A stretch of 11,737 nt of DNA, taken from the NCBI GenBank assembly GCA_947588665.1, contig CANPYU010000023.1, forward strand, positions 1 to 11,737, in the 5' to 3' direction. The translations under genes and the position numbers were made by a program. Numbering within the stretch: the stretch's first letter is position 1; every line of letters starts with the position of its first letter. Shown here piece by piece: positions 6,127-11,737 of the stretch. The DNA is from an uncultured Bacilli bacterium (GTDB taxonomy: Bacteria > Bacillota_I > Bacilli_A > RF39 > UBA660). The notes below the pieces were generated by a model. It was not told the DNA's origin and searched no databases. It saw only the letters and a list, made by a program, of their open reading frames with translations.

Positions 6127-8127
6127 TTCTTCACATATTATATTTTTATTTTTAGTAACCAGTAAATTATTACAATTAGGACAATTTTCTCCCGTTGGAG
6201 GATACCATGTCGCATAAGTACACTGAGGATAATTGCTACATCCATAAAACTCTTTACCTTTTTTTGTTTTTTTAACCACAATATCATGACCACACTTAGG
6301 ACAACTAGCTACTTTTGAAATATTTTTCACTTCTTTTTTAATATACTTACAAGTAGGATAATTACTACAAGCGACAAACTCTCCAAACTTACCTTTTCTA
6401 ACTACTAAATCGCATCCACATTCTGGACAAACTTCCCCAGTTTTCTCTGGTTCTTTTTTCTCCATTTCTTTAAAAGCTTTTTCCACTAAAGGAGCAAACT
6501 CATCATAAAATTTTCTAAGTACTTCCACATTATCTAACTTATCTTCCGCGATTTCATCCAACTCTGTTTCCATATTAGCTGTATATTCTACATTTACAAT
6601 ATCACTAAAAAACTCTTGCAACTTATCTGTAGTTTCAAAACCAATATCCGTTGGAATAAACTTTTTATCATCTATTGTTACGTATCCTCGATCTTTAATA
6701 GTTTTCATAATTGTTGCATAAGTACTAGGTCTACCTATACCTAAAGCTTCCATTTCTTTAATTAAAGTTGATTCAGTATATCTTGGAGCAGGTTTAGTAA
6801 AATGTTGATATTTATTTATTTCTTTTGCTGTTATCTCCTTTTCATTTTTTAAATCTGGTAAAGTTTTCTCTTCTGACTCTTCATATTCATTATAAACTTT
6901 TAAATAACCATCAAATTTTAATAAACTTCCTGTAGTCTTAAATAAATATCCATTATTCTCTAAATCAACCGAAGTTGTTAAAGTTTTAGCATCACTCATT
7001 AAATAAGCAAGAGAACGAATATATATTAATCGATATAACTTATATTCATCATCACTTAAATATTTCTTGATTGCCTCCGGAGTTCGCATAATACTTGTAG
7101 GTCTTATTGCCTCATGCGCATCTTGAGCTCCTTTAACTTCTTTAGATGCTTTAACTCCTCCAATATACTCTTCACCAAAATTATCTTTAATATAAGTTTT
7201 AGTATCATTAACAAATACCTCACTAAAACGAGTCGAATCCGTACGCATATAAGTAATTAATCCAACTGTTTCATCTCCTACATTCATACCTTCGTATAGT
7301 TTTTGAGCAATTTGCATAGTTTTACTAGACGAAAAATTTAAACGATTTGCAGCCATCTGTTGTAAAGTTGAAGTTCTAAAGGGATCACGAGGTTTTTTCA
7401 TTTTTTCTTTTTCAAGTACTTTTACAACATTAAATGACTTAGTAAGCTTACTTAAAATTTCATCTGCTTCTTCTTCATTATGAATTGTTATTTTTTTATT
7501 ATGATACTTTTCAAGTTCCGCCGTAAAATCCTTAAAGTCAGCTTCAATCGTCCAAAACTCTTCTGGAACAAAAGCCAGTATTTCTCTTTCTCGATCCACA
7601 ATTAGTTTAAGAGCTACACTTTGAACTCTTCCTGCACTTTTACCTCCAGTTTTTCGTTGCATTAATTTACTTAATCTAAACCCAATTATGCGGTCTAACA
7701 TTCTTCTTGTTTCTTGAGATTTAACTAAATCCATATCTATTTTTCTTGGATTATTAATCGAATTAATAACTACATCTTTCGTAATTTCATTAAAAACTAC
7801 TCTTTCATAATTATTATCTTTTAGTCCAAGTTCATCATATAAATGCCAAGATATTGCTTCTCCCTCTCGATCTGGATCGGTTGCTAATATTACTTTATCA
7901 CTTTCTTTTGTAAGTTTCTTTAAAGCAGCAATATCTTTTCCTTTTCCTTTGATAGCAACATAATTAGGCTTAAAATTATTTTCAATATCAATTCCTAATC
8001 CAAACTTACCAGTTGTTGCTAAATCTCTAATATGACCTTTACTTGATACTACTTTATAATCACTACCTAAATACTTCTCAATTGTTTTACTTTTAGCAGG
8101 TGATTCTACTATCACAACATTTTTCAT
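6109..8127 (-). CDS. topA: DNA topoisomerase I (type IA)
   Basis: Relaxes negatively supercoiled DNA by single-strand cleavage through a 5'-phosphotyrosine link. The 672 residues compare with about 690 in B. subtilis. The N-terminal Toprim domain shows VVIVESPAKSKTIEKYLG with E8 and the DPDREGE motif (84-90) that binds magnesium. The catalytic tyrosine is Y293 in GLITYMRTDSTR, with R295 beside it; HEAIRPT follows at 338-344. Three C-terminal zinc ribbons use C567/C570/C587/C593, C609/C612/C630/C636 and C649/C652/C665/C668. The ATG at 8127 has AAAGGA about seven bases upstream and lies 12 nt after the LTA synthase stop, so it is the last gene of the operon, which ends in a strong terminator. 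Nothing is missing; the assignment is secure. Confidence 0.98.
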   Translation of the reverse strand: MKNVVIVESPAKSKTIEKYLGSDYKVVSSKGHIRDLATTGKFGLGIDIENNFKPNYVAIKGKGKDIAALKKLTKESDKVILATDPDREGEAISWHLYDELGLKDNNYERVVFNEITKDVVINSINNPRKIDMDLVKSQETRRMLDRIIGFRLSKLMQRKTGGKSAGRVQSVALKLIVDREREILAFVPEEFWTIEADFKDFTAELEKYHNKKITIHNEEEADEILSKLTKSFNVVKVLEKEKMKKPRDPFRTSTLQQMAANRLNFSSSKTMQIAQKLYEGMNVGDETVGLITYMRTDSTRFSEVFVNDTKTYIKDNFGEEYIGGVKASKEVKGAQDAHEAIRPTSIMRTPEAIKKYLSDDEYKLYRLIYIRSLAYLMSDAKTLTTSVDLENNGYLFKTTGSLLKFDGYLKVYNEYEESEEKTLPDLKNEKEITAKEINKYQHFTKPAPRYTESTLIKEMEALGIGRPSTYATIMKTIKDRGYVTIDDKKFIPTDIGFETTDKLQEFFSDIVNVEYTANMETELDEIAEDKLDNVEVLRKFYDEFAPLVEKAFKEMEKKEPEKTGEVCPECGCDLVVRKGKFGEFVACSNYPTCKYIKKEVKNISKVASCPKCGHDIVVKKTKKGKEFYGCSNYPQCTYATWYPPTGENCPNCNNLLVTKNKNIICEECGYTK

Positions 8128-8139
8128 ATATTTTCCTTT

Positions 8140-10203
8140 CTAATCTGTGGAAATGGCATAACTATCTAATTTTTTATTTAAATAGTTAAAGTAGTTAGAT
8201 TTAATAGCTAAACTACTCATCTTTAATTTTAAACTTATTTCTTCATTAATTGCAAGTATTTCTTCATCACTATACACTTTTTCTGTATAGTAATTCATTT
8301 TATTAGCCGTTGCATCATAATATCCCAACTCATTTTTCCAAGATCCATCTGTAAACACCGCAATTGATTCATATTCTTGACTTAATATATCACTTCCTAA
8401 ATAAAGTCTTGAATCATAATTAAGTCCAAACAAATTTGCCATTGTTGGAGTAACATCTACATATGTCGCATACTCCTCATAAACTTTATGTTTTAATTCT
8501 GGATTATATATTATAAATGGTACTTGATCTACATTATTATCAATATTTACTTCATATCCTAAAGCCGGTGTTAAATTTTTATTAGCTATTCCATAAGGAT
8601 AATGATCACAATATAGTGCTATTACAGTTTCATCAAGTATTCCTCTTTCCTCCAAGCCTGCTATTAAAGTACCGATCGCATTATCAACTTCTTTCATCTT
8701 AGACATATACCTTCTAACATCTTTAGAATATTCTTCTGGCATCATATCTAAATATTTATCATTATAAGTGCTTGGTGTCGAATAAGGCATATGAGTAGTA
8801 ACTGTTGTTATCCACGACATAAATGGTACATTTGCATTTCTTTCATCCAATTTTTCTAAATAAAAGTGCATCATATCATCATCACTAGCCCAATCTCCAT
8901 AATTTGGTCCATACTTAATATTCATATCTGTAACTTTATAATATTTACTACTTCCCATGTTCTTATGTATTTGAGTGCGATAATAATATTGATCAACATG
9001 ATCATGAAAACTACTTGTATAATAGCCTTTATTATTAAATAAATTAAATATACTTTCAAAATAAGTATTATTCCGATATACATTAGCCGTACAATTATTA
9101 AATATGGAATATAATCCCGTCATTCCTGACATCTCATTATTTCCTGTACTACAAGTACTTCTTGGCGAATAATAATTTTCCCAACTCCAACCTTCACTGT
9201 ATAATTTATATATATTGGGATATAACTCTTCATTAAGCATAATATTACTACCAGATTCCACCATAATCATTATCAAATTTTTGCCTTCAAACATTCCCGA
9301 ATAAGGATTAGTATTAGTAATCTTATTACTAATAAAATATTTATTTAAGGTATTTTTATTACTATTTTTCTCATTAGCAATGATATCTTTCCAATTATCA
9401 TTGTCAATAGTTAACTGAGCTCTTGAAATAAATTTTTCTTCTTCATCATTTGGCAAAACAATATTCGTATTAGGTATTTCATTAGGATTATAACTAACTT
9501 CATAATCTATTTCTTTTCCCGGGAAAAAATGTTCTTTAATGTCTAATAAGCCAAAACCCATATATCCAAAATCACTAACTACCATACTAGGATTAGTTGG
9601 TTTTTTAAATAAATCATAACTAGTTAATGCTTGTGTCTTATTTTGCATAAAACTAGCTTTTAAACTAACAAAATAACCAAAAAAGCAAAAAATAATCAAA
9701 AGTATTTGAAAACATTTAATAATTGCTCCTTGTATTTTATTTTTATTTACTGGCATATCTAGAGTAAACTTTTTATCCCCAAAAATATAATAAATAATTA
9801 ATAAAATAAACGGCACCAGTAATAAATAAAACCACCATTCAAAACTTCGGATATAGTCCCAAAAATAAGAAATAACCGCACCTGCCTGACTACTAGTTTG
9901 AATAGATATAAATGTTCCAATAAAATTTTTAAACCCAAGCTGAGCTATGCCATAAATACTAACAAACAAAACTAACCCTAAATTAAATACTTTGGCCACC
10001 ATTTTAGGCAAAAAAACCAGAATAAAACTAAATATTAAAGCTATAATATTAATGCCTAAGAATATTCTTATCAAAGAAGATTCAAATATAACTAGTTTTG
10101 ATATTAATCTAAAAACAATTTCCAAATAGCTAAAAGCCATTATTAAAATAAAATAATTCTTAAAAAATTTACTTTGCCATAACTTTAGCAGTTTCTTTTT
10201 CAC
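8140..10203 (-). CDS. LTA synthase family membrane phosphoglycerol transferase
   Basis: Membrane enzyme of the LtaS/alkaline-phosphatase superfamily that transfers glycerol phosphate from phosphatidylglycerol to build lipoteichoic acid outside the membrane. Of 687 residues, about the first 180 hold five hydrophobic segments (near 16-36, 47-65, 72-90, 121-141, 160-181). The extracellular sulfatase-like domain runs from about 308: E316 in VESGS, the nucleophile T353 in STCSTGNNE, H471 in TTHMPYS and D533-H534 in YCDHYPYG match the metal and catalytic residues of LtaS (E255, T300, H416, D475, H476). The start is GTG at 10203, backed by GGAGG nine bases upstream, and it lies 35 bp inside rnhB. 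A C-terminal tail of about 70 charged residues ends the protein. LTA synthase paralogues (primase, stress variants) are hard to tell apart, so no symbol is given. Confidence 0.9.
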   Translation of the reverse strand: MKKKLLKLWQSKFFKNYFILIMAFSYLEIVFRLISKLVIFESSLIRIFLGINIIALIFSFILVFLPKMVAKVFNLGLVLFVSIYGIAQLGFKNFIGTFISIQTSSQAGAVISYFWDYIRSFEWWFYLLLVPFILLIIYYIFGDKKFTLDMPVNKNKIQGAIIKCFQILLIIFCFFGYFVSLKASFMQNKTQALTSYDLFKKPTNPSMVVSDFGYMGFGLLDIKEHFFPGKEIDYEVSYNPNEIPNTNIVLPNDEEEKFISRAQLTIDNDNWKDIIANEKNSNKNTLNKYFISNKITNTNPYSGMFEGKNLIMIMVESGSNIMLNEELYPNIYKLYSEGWSWENYYSPRSTCSTGNNEMSGMTGLYSIFNNCTANVYRNNTYFESIFNLFNNKGYYTSSFHDHVDQYYYRTQIHKNMGSSKYYKVTDMNIKYGPNYGDWASDDDMMHFYLEKLDERNANVPFMSWITTVTTHMPYSTPSTYNDKYLDMMPEEYSKDVRRYMSKMKEVDNAIGTLIAGLEERGILDETVIALYCDHYPYGIANKNLTPALGYEVNIDNNVDQVPFIIYNPELKHKVYEEYATYVDVTPTMANLFGLNYDSRLYLGSDILSQEYESIAVFTDGSWKNELGYYDATANKMNYYTEKVYSDEEILAINEEISLKLKMSSLAIKSNYFNYLNKKLDSYAISTD

Positions 10204-10822
10204 TATTTACTTCCTCCAATACATTTTTAACCGGTTTATAACTCATCCGATATTCTTCATTAACCCCATATTTTTTAATTAAAGAAAGATGTTCTTTTGT
10301 CGGATACCCTTTATGTTTTTTAAAATTATATTCTGGATATTTTTTATCTAATTCATACATAATACTATCTCTTGTTACTTTAGCTATTACTGAAGCCGCG
10401 GCAATAGACAAAGAAAGAGCATCTCCATGAATAATTGGTCTTGAGGGAATATCTATATCATTTAGACTCATCGCATCACTTAAAATATACTCTGGTTTTA
10501 CCTCTAAATTATTAAGGGCTATATACATAGCTTTACGACTAGCTTCCAAAATATTAATTTCATCAATTTCTTTAGCACTAACTATACCTACTCCAATACT
10601 AACAGCTTCTTGTTTTAGTATCTTATAATATTCATTTCTTTTCTTTTCACTTAATTGCTTAGAATCATTAAGGCCTTCTAACTTATAATTTTTAGGAAGT
10701 ATAACTGCCGCGGCAACTACAGGTCCCACCAAAGGTCCTCTTCCAGCTTCATCTACTCCTGCAATTAAAACAATATTATTTTTATACAATTCTTTTTCAT
10801 ATTTCAAAAGATCAGATTTCAT
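10169..10822 (-). CDS. rnhB: Ribonuclease HII
   Basis: Cuts the RNA strand of RNA-DNA hybrids and nicks at single ribonucleotides embedded in DNA. The 217-residue protein shows AGVDEAGRGPLVGPV at 21-35, with D24 and E25 of the metal site and the GRG strand (27-29) that reads the 2'-hydroxyl; D116 (LSDAM) and D134 (HGDALS) probably complete the acidic cluster. SIAAASVIAKVTRD (139-152) and HKGYPTKEH (170-178) are also typical. The ATG at 10822 overlaps the rbgA end by 11 bp. Near the start the Shine-Dalgarno is imperfect (AAGGAA about 13 nt away), and TTG codons at 10828 and 10834 are alternatives. The 3' end overlaps the LTA synthase gene by 35 bp. The rbgA-rnhB pairing is standard in Firmicutes. 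Confidence 0.96.
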   Translation of the reverse strand: MKSDLLKYEKELYKNNIVLIAGVDEAGRGPLVGPVVAAAVILPKNYKLEGLNDSKQLSEKKRNEYYKILKQEAVSIGVGIVSAKEIDEINILEASRKAMYIALNNLEVKPEYILSDAMSLNDIDIPSRPIIHGDALSLSIAAASVIAKVTRDSIMYELDKKYPEYNFKKHKGYPTKEHLSLIKKYGVNEEYRMSYKPVKNVLEEVNSEKETAKVMAK

Positions 10823-11675
10823 TATCAAACACAATTTCCTTCACATATTCATCTTTAATATCATTAATTAATCTATTACTAACTCTTTCATAATCTACTT
10901 CTCCCCTTTTAATAGCTCCCATATTATTCCCTATAATATTATAAGCATCTTCAATATTAAGGTCCATGTTAGTTGGTGTTATCCCATATCTTTCTTGTAA
11001 CTTATTTGGATAATATCGATTCAATTTATTTAATATGTGAACTCCAACTTCATTAACATCTAACACTTCTTGTTTAATCGCCGAAAAAGATGCTAAATTT
11101 AAGGCTACTTCTTTATTTTCTAACTTTGGCCATAAAATACCTGGAGTATCTAAAAGTAAAATACCATGATTAGTTTTAAGCCATGTTAAATTCTTCGTAA
11201 TTCCTGGCTTATTCCCTGTACTTGCAACTTTTCTTCCCACTAATCTATTAATTAAAGTTGATTTGCCTACATTTGGAATACCCACGACTAATACTCTAAC
11301 TACCTTTTTATTCATTCCTTTTTCTTCTCTTTTGGCTTGTAACTCTTCCATTAAACTATGAGTAGTATTAATAATATTTCTAATATCATTATCATCATTT
11401 AAATTAGCCACCACTACTTTAGTTCCTAAATGTTCATAATATATTCGCCATTTTTCTAACATTATGGAGTCCGCTAAATCTTTTTTCGCCATGATTAAAA
11501 TTTTGGGTTTATCTCTAATTATATCATAAATATTATTAATCTTTGAACTTCTTGGAATCCTTGCATCAACAATTTCATAAACTAAATCAATATTATAATA
11601 TTCCTTCATCATTAATCTTTTAGCTTTTTCCATATGTCCTGGATACCAATTGATATTTGTTTTATTTTCATTCAT
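10812..11675 (-). CDS. rbgA: Ribosome biogenesis GTPase RbgA (YlqF)
   Basis: Circularly permuted GTPase needed for late assembly of the 50S subunit in Bacillus. The 287 residues match the family (about 282). The order is permuted as expected: N-terminal INWYPGHMEKAKR (8-20), DARIPRSS (37-44), the G4 motif, then the P-loop GIPNVGKST (132-140), GIT (158-160) and DTPG (176-179), then an all-helical C-terminal domain of about 80 residues. The G4 motif normally reads NKxD but is A63-K64-K65-D66 here. The ATG at 11675 is seven bases after GGAAG; a TTG at 11690 overlaps that site and is rejected. It overlaps the upstream gene end in ATGAATGA and rnhB at its own end, so the three are probably translated as a coupled set. 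Confidence 0.95.
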   Translation of the reverse strand: MNENKTNINWYPGHMEKAKRLMMKEYYNIDLVYEIVDARIPRSSKINNIYDIIRDKPKILIMAKKDLADSIMLEKWRIYYEHLGTKVVVANLNDDNDIRNIINTTHSLMEELQAKREEKGMNKKVVRVLVVGIPNVGKSTLINRLVGRKVASTGNKPGITKNLTWLKTNHGILLLDTPGILWPKLENKEVALNLASFSAIKQEVLDVNEVGVHILNKLNRYYPNKLQERYGITPTNMDLNIEDAYNIIGNNMGAIKRGEVDYERVSNRLINDIKDEYVKEIVFDNEI

Positions 11676-11736
11676 TTTTATCACTTCCAATTTCTTTTAA
11701 TATTTTATCATTTTCAAGAAATTTATCAAAATCTGA
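11668..11736 (-). CDS. C-terminal end of an unidentified upstream gene (partial)
   Basis: An open frame enters from the right edge and gives 22 residues (SDFDKFLENDKILKEIGSDKNE) before TGA at 11670-11668. The stop overlaps the rbgA start in ATGAATGA, the tight spacing seen throughout this operon, and the peptide has the lysine/glutamate-rich character of the neighbours. In other Firmicutes rplS or a signal peptidase gene often sits here, but the tail is too short to identify. Confidence 0.45.
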   Translation of the reverse strand, partial: SDFDKFLENDKILKEIGSDKNE

Positions 11737-11737
11737 A

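Noticed and set aside
10812..10840. TGA read as tryptophan (Mollicutes code) at the rbgA end
   Set aside because: Tryptophans throughout are TGG, and reading through TGA would run rbgA into rnhB, whose start overlaps this point; TGA works as a stop.
1..11737. CRISPR array, defence island or prophage genes
   Set aside because: No regularly spaced repeats, Cas, integrase or phage structural genes were seen; the content is housekeeping plus small unknowns.

Overview
The window reads as chromosome of an AT-rich, monoderm Bacillota (Bacilli-like; gut lineages near Erysipelotrichia/RF39 and Mollicutes relatives fit the style, but this is inferred from gene content and base composition only). TGG serves as tryptophan and TGA occurs only as a stop at gene ends, so the standard bacterial code applies. 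Almost everything is housekeeping, packed tightly with short overlaps, and all genes but one lie on the minus strand.

Left edge (1-98): two copies of a 10-nt direct repeat, possibly the end of a mobile element outside the window. Then, in minus-strand transcription order from 4386 down to 99: a ComN-like small regulator, a full-length Rel/RelA (p)ppGpp enzyme, a gene-free 204-bp stretch with strong hairpin potential, D-aminoacyl-tRNA deacylase (dtd), and two unrecognised proteins of about 190 residues. The comN-rel and dtd-hypothetical junctions both overlap through the same 8-nt string ATGGATAA, which suggests translational coupling. The rel-dtd and comN-spoVB neighbourhoods are familiar from Bacillus, here compacted. 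The Rel protein has lost key residues of its hydrolase site while keeping its synthetase site, which is the main finding.

Centre (4387-6126): a divergent promoter region, the only plus-strand gene (a short SpoVB-type flippase), and facing it an 85-residue monocistronic gene with its own promoter and terminator. That small protein resembles the C-terminal part of Rpn/PDDEXK nuclease-transposases without the nuclease domain.

Right (6092-11736): one minus-strand operon, read from the right edge: C-terminal end of an unidentified gene, rbgA (50S assembly GTPase), rnhB (RNase HII), an LTA-synthase-family membrane phosphoglycerol transferase, and topA (topoisomerase I), closed by a clear intrinsic terminator. 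rbgA-rnhB-...-topA is a known Firmicute order; the envelope gene between rnhB and topA is the unusual insertion.

No CRISPR array, tRNA, rRNA or complete insertion sequence was seen. The exciting candidates are the predicted synthetase-only Rel, the structured rel-dtd spacer (which also carries a fragment resembling rel itself), and the orphan Rpn-C-like gene.
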